Shown here: piece by piece, positions 15,001 through 27,906 of the stretch
Layout: every line of letters starts with the position of its first letter
Numbering within the stretch: the stretch's first letter is position 1
DNA from: Lytechinus pictus
Taxonomy: Eukaryota > Echinodermata > Echinoidea > Temnopleuroida > Toxopneustidae
Direction: 5' to 3'
DNA: 64,000 nt
NCBI RefSeq assembly: GCF_037042905.1
Contig: NC_087254.1
Location: 15,237,103-15,301,102 of the forward strand
Position numbers and translations under genes: made by a program
The notes under the pieces: generated by a model
The model's database searches: none
Told to the model about the DNA's origin: nothing
What the model saw: the letters and a program-made list of their open reading frames with translations, nothing else

Positions 15001-18000
15001 TATATGTCCACACCAGAGAAGTTTTAAACAACACCAGTTTTGTTTTGGTCTAACACCAGATAGGTGTTTATACAACACCAATTAGGATCAAAACTGCATC
15101 GGTTTGATTCCAAACTGGTGTCGTTTGAATACTTCTCTGGTTTGGACATTATATAGATTCCAGGCTGGTGTTAAATCAACACCGGAGTTTTTGCAGTGTA
15201 CCCTCCAATACACCTCTCATCGCCTGGTCCTGAGATAGCCTTGTGAACTTGTACGAGTTTTTTTTATTATGTGGACACTATGAAGTATGGTCCATGCGAT
15301 GCCACTCGTAACATTAGAATTAATGCATACAGGTGTCACGCGCGTAAAACATTACCCATAGTATGTTAAAATCCTAAAAAATAAACGTGAAATTAGAGGG
15401 TCGAATGTTTACTACCATTGGATAGGATATGTATCTGACCAGAAAAGGGTATCGTAGCCAGCTCATTTTAAAAATAAATCGTCATGTATGGACATAACTA
15501 TGATTGGATTTAGTTTTTAGTTCGCCAATACACTGCAAAAACTCTGGTGTTGATTGACACCAGACCAGAATCTATATATGTCCACACCAGAGAAGTTTTA
15601 AACAACACCAGTTTTGTTTTGGTCTAACACCAGATAGGTGTTTATACAACACCAATTAGTATCAAAACTGCATCGGTTTGATTCCAAACTGGTGTCGTTT
15701 GAATACTTCTCTGGTTTGGACATTATATAGATTCCAGGCTGGTGTTAAATCAACACCGGAGTTTTTGCAGTGTACCCTTCAATACACCTCTCATCGCCTG
15801 GTCCTGAGATAGCCTTGTGAACTTGTACGAGTTTTTTTTTATTATGTGGACACTATGAAGTATGGTCCATGCGATGCCACTCGTAACATTAGTATTAATG
15901 CATACAGGTGTCATGCGCGTAAAACATTACCCATAGTATGTTAAAATCCTAAAAAATAAACGTGAAATTAGAGGGTCGAATGTTTACTACCATTGGATAG
16001 GATATGTATCTGACCAGAAAAGGGTATCGTAGCCAGCTCATTTTAAAAATAAATCGTCATGTATGGACATAACTATGATTGGATTTAGTTTTTAGTTCGC
16101 CAATACACTGCAAAAACTCTGGTGTTGATTGACACCAGACCAGAATCTATATATGTCCACACCAGAGAAGTTTTAAACAACACCAGTTTTGTTTTGGTCT
16201 AACACCAGATAGGTGTTTATACAACACCAATTAGTATCAAAACTGCATCGGTTTGATTCCAAACTGGTGTCGTTTGAATACTTCTCTGGTTTGGACATTA
16301 TATAGATTCCAGGCTGGTGTTAAATCAACACCGGAGTTTTTGCAGTGTACCCTTCAATACACCTCTCATCGCCTGGTCCTGAGATAGCCTTGTGAACTTG
16401 TACGAGTTTTTTTTTATTATGTGGACACTATGAAGTATGGTCCATGCGATGCCACTCGTAACATTAGTATTAATGCATACAGGTGTCATGCGCGTAAAAC
16501 ATTACCCATAGTATGTTAAAATCCTAAAAAATAAACGTGAAATTAGAGGGTCGAATGTTTACTACCATTGGATAGGATATGTATCTGACCAGAAAAGGGT
16601 ATCTTAGCCAGCTCATTTTAAAAATAAATCGTCATGTATGGACATAACTATGATTGGATTTAGTTTTTAGTTCGCTAATACACTGCAAAAACTCTGGTGT
16701 TGATTGACACCAGACCAGAATCTATATATGTCCACACCAGAGAAGTTTTAAACAACACCAGTTTTGTTTTGGTCTAACACCAGATAGGTGTTTATACAAC
16801 ACCAATTAGGATCAAAACTGCATCGGTTTGATTCCAAACTGGTGTCGTTTGAATACTTCTCTGGTTTGGACATTATATAGATTCCAGGCTGGTGTTAAAT
16901 CAACACCGGAGTTTTTGCAGTGTACCCTCCAATACACCTCTCATCGCCTGGTCCTGAGATAGCCTTGTGAACTTGTACGAGTTTTTTTTATTATGTGGAC
17001 ACTATGAAGTATGGTCCATGCGATGCCACTCGTAACATTAGAATTAATGCATACAGGTGTCATGCGCGTAAAACATTACCCATAGTATGTTAAAATCCTA
17101 AAAAATAAACGTGAAATTAGAGGGTCGAATGTTTACTACCATTGGATAGGATATGTATCTGACCAGAAAAGGGTATCGTAGCCAGCTCATTTTAAAAATA
17201 AATCGTCATGTATGGACATAACTATGATTGGATTTAGTTTTTAGTTCGCCAATACACTGCAAAAACTCTGGTGTTGATTGACACCAGACCAGAATCTATA
17301 TATGTCCACACCAGAGAAGTTTTAAACAACACCAGTTTTGTTTTGGTCTAACACCAGATAGGTGTTTATACAACACCAATTAGTATCAAAACTGCATCGG
17401 TTTGATTCCAAACTGGTGTCGTTTGAATACTTCTCTGGTTTGGACATTATATAGATTCCAGGCTGGTGTTAAATCAACACCGGAGTTTTTGCAGTGTACC
17501 CTTCAATACACCTCTCATCGCCTGGTCCTGAGATAGCCTTGTGAACTTGTACGAGTTTTTTTTTATTATGTGGACACTATGAAGTATGGTCCATGCGATG
17601 CCACTCGTAACATTAGTATTAATGCATACAGGTGTCATGCGCGTAAAACATTACCCATAGTATGTTAAAATCCTAAAAAATAAACGTGAAATTAGAGGGT
17701 CGAATGTTTACTACCATTGGATAGGATATGTATCTGACCAGAAAAGGGTATCTTAGCCAGCTCATTTTAAAAATAAATCGTCATGTATGGACATAACTAT
17801 GATTGGATTTAGTTTTTAGTTCGCCAATACACTGCAAAAACTCTGGTGTTGATTGACACCAGACCAGAATCTATATATGTCCACACCAGAGAAGTTTTAA
17901 ACAACACCAGTTTTGTTTTGGTCTAACACCAGATAGGTGTTTATACAACACCAATTAGGATCAAAACTGCATCGGTTTGATTCCAAACTGGTGTCGTTTG

Positions 18001-21000
18001 AATACTTCTCTGGTTTGGACATTATATAGATTCCAGGCTGGTGTTAAATCAACACCGGAGTTTTTGCAGTGTACCCTTCAATACACCTCTCATCGCCTGG
18101 TCCTGAGATAGCCTTGTGAACTTGTACGAGTTTTTTTTTATTATGTGGACACTATGAAGTATGGTCCATGAGATGCCACTCGTAACATTAGAATTAATGC
18201 ATACAGGTGTCATGCGCGTAAAACATTACCCATAGTATGTTAAAATCCTAAAAAATAAACGTGAAATTAGAGGGTGGAATGTTTACTACCATTGGATAGG
18301 ATATGTATCTGACCAGAAAAGGGTATCGTAGCCAGCTCATTTTAAAAATAAATCGTCATGTATGGACATAACTATGATTGGATTTAGTTTTTAGTTCGCC
18401 AATACACTGCAAAAACTCTGGTGTTGATTGACACCAGACCAGAATCTATATATGTCCACACCAGAGAAGTTTTAAACAACACCAGTTTTGTTTTGGTCTA
18501 ACACCAGATAGGTGTTTATACAACACCAATTAGTATCAAAACTGCATCGGTTTGATTCCAAACTGGTGTCGTTTGAATACTTCTCTGGTTTGGACATTAT
18601 ATAGATTCCAGGCTGGTGTTAAATCAACACCGGAGTTTTTGCAGTGTACCCTTCAATACACCTCTCATCGCCTGGTCCTGAGATAGCCTTGTGAACTTGT
18701 ACGAGTTTTTTTTTATTATGTGGACACTATGAAGTATGGTCCATGCGATGCCACTCGTAACATTAGTATTAATGCATACAGGTGTCATGCGCGTAAAACA
18801 TTACCCATAGTATGTTAAAATCCTAAAAAATAAACGTGAAATTAGAGGGTCGAATGTTTACTACCATTGGATAGGATATGTATCTGACCAGAAAAGGGTA
18901 TCGTAGCCAGCTCATTTTAAAAATAAATCGTCATGTATGGACATAACTATGATTGGATTTAGTTTTTAGTTCGCCAATACACTGCAAAAACTCTGGTGTT
19001 GATTGACACCAGACCAGAATCTATATATGTCCACACCAGAGAAGTTTTAAACAACACCAGTTTTGTTTTGGTCTAACACCAGATAGGTGTTTATACAACA
19101 CCAATTAGTATCAAAACTGCATCGGTTTGATTCCAAACTGGTGTCGTTTGAATACTTCTCTGGTTTGGACATTATATAGATTCCAGGCTGGTGTTAAATC
19201 AACACCGGAGTTTTTGCAGTGTACCCTTCAATACACCTCTCATCGCCTGGTCCTGAGATAGCCTTGTGAACTTGTACGAGTTTTTTTTTATTATGTGGAC
19301 ACTATGAAGTATGGTCCATGCGATGCCACTCGTAACATTAGTATTAATGCATACAGGTGTCATGCGCGTAAAACATTACCCATAGTATGTTAAAATCCTA
19401 AAAAATAAACGTGAAATTAGAGGGTCGAATGTTTACTACCATTGGATAGGATATGTATCTGACCAGAAAAGGGTATCTTAGCCAGCTCATTTTAAAAATA
19501 AATCGTCATGTATGGACATAACTATGATTGGATTTAGTTTTTAGTTCGCTAATACACTGCAAAAACTCTGGTGTTGATTGACACCAGACCAGAATCTATA
19601 TATGTCCACACCAGAGAAGTTTTAAACAACACCAGTTTTGTTTTGGTCTAACACCAGATAGGTGTTTATACAACACCAATTAGGATCAAAACTGCATCGG
19701 TTTGATTCCAAACTGGTGTCGTTTGAATACTTCTCTGGTTTGGACATTATATAGATTCCAGGCTGGTGTTAAATCAACACCGGAGTTTTTGCAGTGTACC
19801 CTCCAATACACCTCTCATCGCCTGGTCCTGAGATAGCCTTGTGAACTTGTACGAGTTTTTTTTATTATGTGGACACTATGAAGTATGGTCCATGCGATGC
19901 CACTCGTAACATTAGAATTAATGCATACAGGTGTCATGCGCGTAAAACATTACCCATAGTATGTTAAAATCCTAAAAAATAAACGTGAAATTAGAGGGTC
20001 GAATGTTTACTACCATTGGATAGGATATGTATCTGACCAGAAAAGGGTATCGTAGCCAGCTCATTTTAAAAATAAATCGTCATGTATGGACATAACTATG
20101 ATTGGATTTAGTTTTTAGTTCGCCAATACACTGCAAAAACTCTGGTGTTGATTGACACCAGACCAGAATCTATATATGTCCACACCAGAGAAGTTTTAAA
20201 CAACACCAGTTTTGTTTTGGTCTAACACCAGATAGGTGTTTATACAACACCAATTAGGATCAAAACTGCATCGGTTTGATTCCAAACTGGTGTCGTTTGA
20301 ATACTTCTCTGGTTTGGACATTATATAGATTCCAGGCTGGTGTTAAATCAACACCGGAGTTTTTGCAGTGTACCCTTCAATACACCTCTCATCGCCTGGT
20401 CCTGAGATAGCCTTGTGAACTTGTACGAGTTTTTTTTTATTATGTGGACACTATGAAGTATGGTCCATGCGATGCCACTCGTAACATTAGTATTAATGCA
20501 TACAGGTGTCATGCGCGTAAAACATTACCCATAGTATGTTAAAATCCTAAAAAATAAACGTGAAATTAGAGGGTCGAATGTTTACTACCATTGGATAGGA
20601 TATGTATCTGACCAGAAAAGGGTATCTTAGCCAGCTCATTTTAAAAATAAATCGTCATGTATGGACATAACTATGATTGGATTTAGTTTTTAGTTCGCCA
20701 ATACACTGCAAAAACTCTGGTGTTGATTGACACCAGACCAGAATCTATATATGTCCACACCAGAGAAGTTTTAAACAACACCAGTTTTGTTTTGGTCTAA
20801 CACCAGATAGGTGTTTATACAACACCAATTAGGATCAAAACTGCATCGGTTTGATTCCAAACTGGTGTCGTTTGAATACTTCTCTGGTTTGGACATTATA
20901 TAGATTCCAGGCTGGTGTTAAATCAACACCGGAGTTTTTGCAGTGTACCCTTCAATACACCTCTCATCGCCTGGTCCTGAGATAGCCTTGTGAACTTGTA

Positions 21001-21831
21001 CGAGTTTTTTTTTATTATGTGGACACTATGAAGTATGGTCCATGAGATGCCACTCGTAACATTAGAATTAATGCATACAGGTGTCATGCGCGTAAAACAT
21101 TACCCATAGTATGTTAAAATCCTAAAAAATAAACGTGAAATTAGAGGGTGGAATGTTTACTACCATTGGATAGGATATGTATCTGACCAGAAAAGGGTAT
21201 CGTAGCCAGCTCATTTTAAAAATAAATCGTCATGTATGGACATAACTATGATTGGATTTAGTTTTTAGTTCGCCAATACACTGCAAAAACTCTGGTGTTG
21301 ATTGACACCAGACCAGAATCTATATATGTCCACACCAGAGAAGTTTTAAACAACACCAGTTTTGTTTTGGTCTAACACCAGATAGGTGTTTATACAACAC
21401 CAATTAGGATCAAAACTGCATCGGTTTGATTCCAAACTGGTGTCGTTTGAATACTTCTCTGGTTTGGACATTATATAGATTCCAGGCTGGTGTTAAATCA
21501 ACACCGGAGTTTTTGCAGTGTACCCTCCAATACACCTCTCATCGCCTGGTCCTGAGATAGCCTTGTGAACTTGTACGAGTTTTTTTTATTATGTGGACAC
21601 TATGAAGTATGGTCCATGCGATGCCACTCGTAACATTAGAATTAATGCATACAGGTGTCATGCGCGTAAAACATTACCCATAGTATGTTAAAATCCTAAA
21701 AAATAAACGTGAAATTAGAGGGTGGAATGTTTACTACCATTGGATAGGATATGTATCTGACCAGAAAAGGGTATCGTAGCCAGCTCATTTTAAAAATAAA
21801 TCGTCATTTATGGACATAACTATGATTGGAT
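1..21831. repeat. Satellite array, 38 monomers of 574-575 bp
   Basis: The same monomer repeats head to tail without interruption. Using the word GTTCGC as phase marker, copies start at 7, 581, 1155, 1730, 2304, 2878, 3452, 4026, 4600, 5175 and so on to 20693 and 21268. Spacing is 574 or 575, set mostly by a T8 or T9 run in mid-monomer. The first copy is cut by the window edge, and the last loses about 10 bp before the array stops at TATGATTGGAT. Copies differ by only a few substitutions each. No open frame of 60 codons exists anywhere in it, so it is non-coding. Each monomer has a palindromic half (for example 18-259) and a non-palindromic half (for example 260-580). The true array length is unknown because it continues to the left. 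Confidence 0.98.
18..259. repeat. Palindromic transposon-like module inside the satellite monomer (first copy; repeated in all 38)
   Basis: The module begins CACTGCAAAAACTC and ends with the inverted form GAGTTTTTGCAGTG. The arms pair imperfectly over about 85 bp and are rich in the word ACACCAG/CTGGTGT. The module is flanked by TA on both sides (16-17 and 260-261), consistent with a 2-bp target duplication. An inverted solo relative lies at 55924-56154. The shape is that of a MITE (miniature inverted-repeat transposable element) with no coding capacity. The transposase family is not identified. Confidence 0.85.
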
Positions 21832-22860
21832 CAAACTTATCAACTGAAACAGTAAAATAGCCCTAATTCTTCCGCCAGTCAATAAATAGTTCCAAAGTCA
21901 TTGATATATCTTCCCAGTTTGGAAAAAGGATGGTCAGTAGTTACCATTTCTAGAATTAGTATTAGATTTTCAATCATATTCACACACTTTTGTCAATCAG
22001 CAATATCAAATTGAAAAAATTGGAATGGGTTGGGTCGAATGAATATATTTAGCCTTTCTGTTGTAATTAGGCCCATGAAATTAAGACGTCTTTTTACCAT
22101 AGAGATATATGATTTCTCGGGATGAAATTCTCCTAAATAATTTGCATTTATACCCATAGGCCTATAACAGATGATAGAAGATAACAATGTTGATAATATC
22201 ATATAAATAAATAAAAACATTCAACGGACATTAATAGAAAGATTGACAATTAAAAAGACAGTGAATTAGCCCATCTTCTCTGGATTTCCTTACCTTTAAC
22301 TGCACCCTCCTTTTCCCACATTTCCTTCATTCTCGTCCTTTGATTCTATGTTCTCGATCGTGACCAATATGTTTATGTTGGATATAATTTTGTAATTTCT
22401 ATATAGGCCTACAATATGTAACTTGCTTTATTTTGTATGAAATATAGACCTATCATATTTCTATAAATAATTTGTTAGTGTTCTGATATTTGATAAGTAT
22501 ATGCGCTATATTAGCATGCAAGTATATATAAAGGGCATGCATCTCATTATTGTTCTTGGTGAGCCTACCGTTACACCATTACTGTTAAAATTTGTGTTAT
22601 TTGGTGTACGTGTTGATTTTTTTCTCATAGGAATATATATAATAAATTCCCACAATCTGCAGGCCTATATGGCATCGAAAATGATATATTGATTTAAAAT
22701 TTTCGAGAATGACTTTTTATCCAACTTTTTGCTTTTTAATTCCCTTCACTTTAGGTTAGATTTTTTTATTCGCTTTTTAGGGGGCCGTAGGTGTAATTAA
22801 AGTTACATACACACGAAAGCAACATTACTAATCAAAATAAAATACAGGGGACGCAACTGG
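21832..22860. other. Unique AT-rich sequence next to the satellite, no gene seen
   Basis: The sequence turns abruptly from satellite to unrelated AT-rich DNA at about 21832. The short open frames show no family resemblance, codon bias or splice-site framing. Nothing further can be supported. Confidence 0.6.
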
Positions 22861-23062
22861 CATAGGCGGTGTAAGCAGGGGGGGGGGGTCCTGTCCCCCC
22901 TAGATTTGAGGTGGGGGACGATACCACCCTAAATTTTGTGTTGATAAGCTATTTTTTTTGGCTTGTCAAAAAATTTGGTGGTCCGGTTTTGGTTGATAAC
23001 CTTTTTTTTGTACATGAAGGAATTAATGGAAAAGCAGTCAAGCACACTCTCTCTTGTACATG

Positions 23063-23207
23063 CAGGGGCTGCGGAACGGTTTTCAAAGTGGGGGGGGGGT
23101 GGGGCTGACCATGCAAAAAATCACAATCATAATGGTCATTTTGACGTTTGTACACGGTTTAGGAAAAAAGTGCAGGGCTAAAGCCCCAGCCCCCCCCCCC
23201 CCCCCCC
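23063..23207 (+). repeat. G-tract dispersed repeat (same family as 62309-62455)
   Basis: A segment of about 145 bp starts GGGGCTGCGGAACGG, carries a long G run, passes through GACCATGCAAAAAATCAC and GTACACGGTTT, and ends in AAGCCCCAGC plus a C run. The reverse complement of 62309-62455 matches it along its length. G and C tracts at opposite ends could pair. It lies in a broader G/C-tract region from about 22875. It is non-coding, of unknown class (SINE- or MITE-like). Confidence 0.7.
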
Positions 23208-23759
23208 GCTTCCGCGCGGCCCTTGACATGGACTCCATCCCTCAAGTTTCAATTTTCTCAACTGTCAAGAAAACCACGAGTTTCAAAGGCACTCTCTCAC
23301 TCTAAATATTATTTTCCATCGCTATATTGGTTTACACAATCACGTTCTTCGATTTTTTTCATATAAAAAAAGGTTCTTGTGCTAATCTAAACCTATAATT
23401 CACATGATGTCATAGGCTACCTGCATGCAGTTTAAGTCGTGTAATCTTCCAGGTATACAGCCCTTTTTATTCATTTTGCTTTTACGAGACGTAGTTGATT
23501 AATTTATAAACCTTATTAGCTCCAAGTGCTACCATAAGATATTTTCTTTTTATTGAAAATTATAAGTTGTCTTCTTAATTTGTATTTTGTCTTTTTGAAA
23601 ACCTACAATATAATATGTTTTATAAGCCTATTTTCTTTTTGTTGTATCGTTCTTTTTTTTGTCCTTTACTTTTTGTATTTGTGGACATCTAGCATGACCC
23701 TCTGAGAGAGCAGTCTGCAGGCTATAGACCTACCCTGTATAAACAGGACTTGATAATCA

Positions 23760-23935
23760 TAAAAATAAAAAAAATAAAAATAAAAAAAATAATGATAATG
23801 ATAATAATAACAATGATAATAATAAGAAGAAGAAGAATATGGATGAAAGCAAAATAATAATAATAATGATAATAATAATAACAATAATAATAATGATAAT
23901 AATAATAACAATAATAATACTACTAATAATAATAA
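23760..23935 (+). repeat. AAT/ATA-type microsatellite
   Basis: An imperfect run of AAT, AATG, AAC and AAG units of about 175 bp, preceded by AAAAT runs. The long leucine/tyrosine frame on the minus strand here is an artefact of the repeat. Confidence 0.9.
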
Positions 23936-24074
23936 TAGTGTACTGCTAATGAAATTGTTACTAATTAGGCCCTATAGATACATTTTCATTATTGGGGGCG
24001 TGTGGGAGGGGATCGTTTCACATGTAGGCCCCCTTCTGACTATCTGCTGACCAATTGAAGGAATTTATTTTTCC

Positions 24075-24560
24075 CAGTGGAGGCACCAGGATTTTCAAAT
24101 GGGGGGGGGGGGCAAAGGCGAACATTAATTTTTTGCCTGTTTCAAAAAATCGCGAGAAACATTTCTAATGCACTACTGACTGGAAAAATGGGCCTGTTAA
24201 GAACTGTTAACTAAGATGATATCTTTCCAATATACATGTATAATGCGAGTGCAAAGCGCTAGTTAAAAACATTCGGATATGATAACTTGACGTTATATGA
24301 GCACTTTTTTGCAACCATGAAAAAGATGGGTATCTCACTAAACAATGAATGCGAGCGCGTAGCTGAAAATGTTTAACATTTGGCAATTTTATTTTCAATT
24401 ATGAACATGCAGGATGCGTATATCTTGCAAAAACAAATAATGAAAACTCGAATATCTAGAAGAGGAATTTGTGCAAATCGACTTGAAACTGGATTTTAAA
24501 GTCCCATATCCTATTGAGCACATTTATTTATTTCAATCGACAGCCACTGCGAGCGCGAAG
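24075..24560 (+). repeat. Incomplete hAT-like repeat with GCGAGCGCGAAGCGCG words
   Basis: It begins CAGTGGAGGCACCAGG followed by AAAT and a G run, the usual look of one end of the CAGGGGC-type elements seen intact at 49375 and 59998. Internally it carries degenerate copies of a GCGAGCGCGAAGCGCGA word (around 24250, 24350 and 24547), also seen in the 59998-61046 element. A matching right terminus was not found, so the right edge is approximate. Confidence 0.5.
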
Positions 24561-26290
24561 CGCGAACAAAATTTTGAATTTTGTATAATAAGAAAGATTT
24601 ATGATTAACACAAATCTTTCATAGAGTTGGGAGCTAACAGTGGCATGATGACAATTGAAGAGTAAAAAAAATATTATCAAATTGAGCAAATTTATTACCC
24701 AATTATTAGTTTTTATTACCCAATTTGGACAGATTTTAACCAATAGTTGTGTGGACAGTATGTTGCCCAGGGTTGGTGAAAACTTGGGCATTTTGCCCAA
24801 CTATTTTTAGAGTGTAGACCTATTTCTGTAATGTGATCTGTATACAGCACCATTTGGACAATCATTCCCCTGTATATACAATATCCTATGATTCTGTAAT
24901 ATATTAAGTGACCTCGGTCAACCCCCGCAAAATGATTTATATGTGTCTGCAAGGAATATTCGACATTGAAACTTCTAAAAAAAAAATTTGGGGGGATGCA
25001 TGGGCACCGCTGTTGCTCCTTGGTATTGATAACTTTTGACATAATAGGGTATGTGACATGGGGGGGTGGCGAAAGTATGCGGTATAACTAAATCATAAAT
25101 CACTCAAACTGAAATTACTAGCTTGAAGCTCTTGAGATTTCAAGTCTTCATAAGTGATGAGCAACATTTAAATTCAACATTAATTTTTATTTTCAAAGGT
25201 ATAGGCATCAATACATTTCTAAAAGTTATAGGCCTAATCAATGGAGTTAACAGGATGCTCAATATAAGCAAGCTTGTAACGAATGCACTATGACATAAAA
25301 CATGAAGACATAATACTTAAACAAAGGAAATTAAAAATCTCTTAAAGCTGGGGACAAAAGTGTTGGAATTTTGGTAAACTACGAAGAATCTGAAATTGGT
25401 TTGCTGTGGGGATATATCTGCCCAAATATTTTAGGTGGGGTGGCCTGTTTATCACCCCAATAATTTAAGGTATGATAATAATTATTAATTAATAATGAAA
25501 ATAATGATTATCCTGATGACTACAGTGATGGTTATCGTACTTACGCATGATTACGCATGATGTCCATTGTTTTTTTTTCATCATTTTTTATGTTTATTGC
25601 TATTGAATGAAACCATTCCGTTCAGAAATCGTTACAAACAGATGGATTGAGAAAGAAAAGAAAATCTAAGATGAAACAGAATAGCATGTTCATGTTTTTA
25701 TACCAAATACATCTTTTTATTTTTTTATTTACCCCTCCCCGCAACCAAGCGCATGGGGTGTGTCCCGAATATTTTAACACCCTTTTGAATATCACTTAAT
25801 CATTGTTAGTTTCTTTATTCAGGATCGTGATTAAGATAAGTGAGGAAAAGAGAAAAAACATAATTGAAATTTAAAAGAGTGTATAAATGGGAAATAACCG
25901 TGTAAACCGAAGAGTTCTCAAAATGGCTAATTTTTAAGTCCATTTTTTTCTAATTTCAGAAGTACATAGTCTTGTTGTAGAAATAAAGCTTACGTGCATA
26001 CTTAAAACTTCGGTCTAAAGACTTCCCTGTCCCCCCCCCCCCCCCACCTGCGTAGAGTTCGACGTGGGGCTTGGAGTCCATGGACCCCCAAACAAGTTTC
26101 ACGACCAAGAAAGAAGGAGAAAGGAAAGAAAGGAAAAGAAAAAGGGTGAAATTGTGTCCAAATCTATCACAAAATTAGATTTTGCTTAAAAAAAGGTCAA
26201 TTTTTTTTGCTCACTCGCAGCTTTTCATAGAAATAAATATGGCCTTTTACGCCATGTCTGCCCCCTACAAATTTTAGACTCGTAAAGTCA
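24561..26290. other. Intergenic, scattered repeat fragments, no gene
   Basis: This contains one terminus of a CACTCTAAAAA-type palindromic element (minus strand, ending near 24816, with a TTGGGC/GCCCAA palindrome beside it) and AT-rich filler. At 26031-26045 a C run lies beside a GGAGTCCATGGACCCCC palindrome. No coding segment can be supported. Confidence 0.55.
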
Positions 26291-26294
26291 CTGA

Positions 26295-26322
26295 CCCCCC
26301 CCCCCCCCCCCCCCCCCCCCGC
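26295..26322 (+). repeat. Poly-C tract, about 28 bp
   Basis: An uninterrupted C run. Similar runs occur at about 26031, 27437, 27515, 28226 and 41022. Lengths of such tracts are often unreliable in assemblies. Confidence 0.9.
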
Positions 26323-26799
26323 CGAAAACTAAAATAAAGAATCCCTCACAAAGAACAATATTTGTGTCAGTCAACCCCCCAACTGTGAACATTGATCGAC
26401 ACCCATGCATAGGGGATGGTATATAGTTCCCTAACCACCGGCCTGGTAGCACCGCTTCGGTTCTACAGTCCTCGCTGAACAAAGTTTTGAGGAGAAATAT
26501 CTATAAGGGCTGGCTGAAGAAGGCCTATGTGCGTTAAGGCTGGTTTAATTCTGTTCTTTTCCGATATTATTGGATGGAGCTTCTAAACTTCTATGCAAAT
26601 TTTTTTCAGAATAGAAAACATGCTATTTCTCTTAATTCAATTGTTCTTTAATGATGGGGGGGGGGGTTCCAGAATTATGTACTTTAAAATAAACAATAAA
26701 TGCAAGCTCTCCTCTTTTTCTCATAATCTATTGATATTATATTATTATTATTTAATGAATAATTTTTCATACAAACGACTGGTTCAGAAAACTACTTAA

Positions 26800-27411
26800 A
26801 GGAGAATGAAACCCTTGAAACCAGCTGAATCCATATCAAAGAGAAAAATCAAAGAAACATATTGTTGAAAGTTTGAGGAAGATTGAATGAATAATAAGAA
26901 AGTTATGAGCATTTGAATATTAAGATCACTAATGCCATGTAGATCCTCCCATTGGCAATGCGACCAAGATATGTGATGTACACACACGTACAACTCCCTC
27001 ATTATATACTTTAGTACTTATTTCACTTATATTCTCACTTTTATAGAGTCTATCACAAGGTGATGTGTTCTCTTTATGAGAGGACAAGTACAGAGTTTTC
27101 ACAACATTATATCATTGATGAATCGTTTGTCATATGATTAGAACATAGAGATGTATACTTTAGAATGAGCAAAAAAGAGATGTTTTGGGGTATATTTTCA
27201 GCGTCCAAGAGGGGAGAGTTGTTCATCTGTGACATCATAGATCTTGGTCGCATTGCCAATGGGAGGATCTCCATAGCATTAGTGATCTCGACATTCAAAT
27301 GCTCATAACTCTTCTATTGCTAGTCCTATTTTACTCAAACTTTTGTTGATCTTATTCTTTGATTTTTCTGCTTTCACAAAAGCTAACTTGCTCCAAGAGT
27401 TTCATTCTTCT
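26800..27411. mobile_element. piggyBac-type MITE, TTAA-flanked
   Basis: Terminal inverted repeats AGGAGAATGAAACCCTTG (left) and the complement of CAAGAGTTTCATTCTTCT (right) flank about 612 bp with no coding capacity. TTAA is present on both sides (26796-26799 and 27412-27415), the piggyBac target signature. An internal inverted pair (GATCCTCCCATTGGCAATGC near 26941 and its complement near 27248) extends the palindrome. Confidence 0.8.
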
Positions 27412-27417
27412 TTAACA

Positions 27418-27548
27418 CAGCCTTTCCAGAAAAGCCCCCCCCCCCCCCCCCCGTTTTCCCGAAAGGGTGCGTTAATTTGACTCCCCTCCCTCAACCCAAC
27501 CTTTCTAGAAAAGCCCCCCCCCCCCCCCCGGTTTTCACGAAAGGGTGA
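27418..27548 (+). repeat. Two tandem copies of a poly-C-centred unit
   Basis: Two units of about 70 bp share CCTTTCCAGAAAAG or CCTTTCTAGAAAAG, a run of 16 or more C, then GTTTTCCCGAAAGGGTG or GTTTTCACGAAAGGGTG. They lie just outside the MITE ending at 27411. Non-coding. Confidence 0.7.
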
Positions 27549-27870
27549 GGTCATCCCCGCTCCGCGAACGCAGACGATCGTCATAAGCCGAAACTCAACC
27601 GGTTGGGCCATGCAGTTGGAACTGGTTCCTCCTCCTTGGTATAAAAACAATTACTTTTCAATTTTCACGCTCTATATATAGGTTACAAGTTATTGCATGG
27701 TTTATCATGAAATTTAGAGTCCAAAATCAAGTCAAGATTTTTGTTTTAGAAATTGGATACTCGATGGATACTTCTTCATGATTGCAACTTAGAGCCTTCA
27801 ATGAATTGCGGCCCTTCCAACGGTGCCGTTACGTTGATCTCCGACCTTAGCAGAGGAAGAACACAGGAGA

Positions 27871-27906
27871 GAGGGAGAGAGAGAGAGAGGGAGAGAGAGA
27901 GAGAGA
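27871..27906 (+). repeat. GA microsatellite
   Basis: An interrupted (GA)n run of about 35 bp. Confidence 0.9.

Noticed and set aside
1..21831. Possible CRISPR-like array or coding tandem repeat
   Set aside because: The 574-bp units are contiguous with no variable spacers, have no open frame of note, and the setting is a eukaryotic genome.
23666..23911. Leucine/tyrosine-rich open frame on the minus strand
   Set aside because: Product of the AAT microsatellite.
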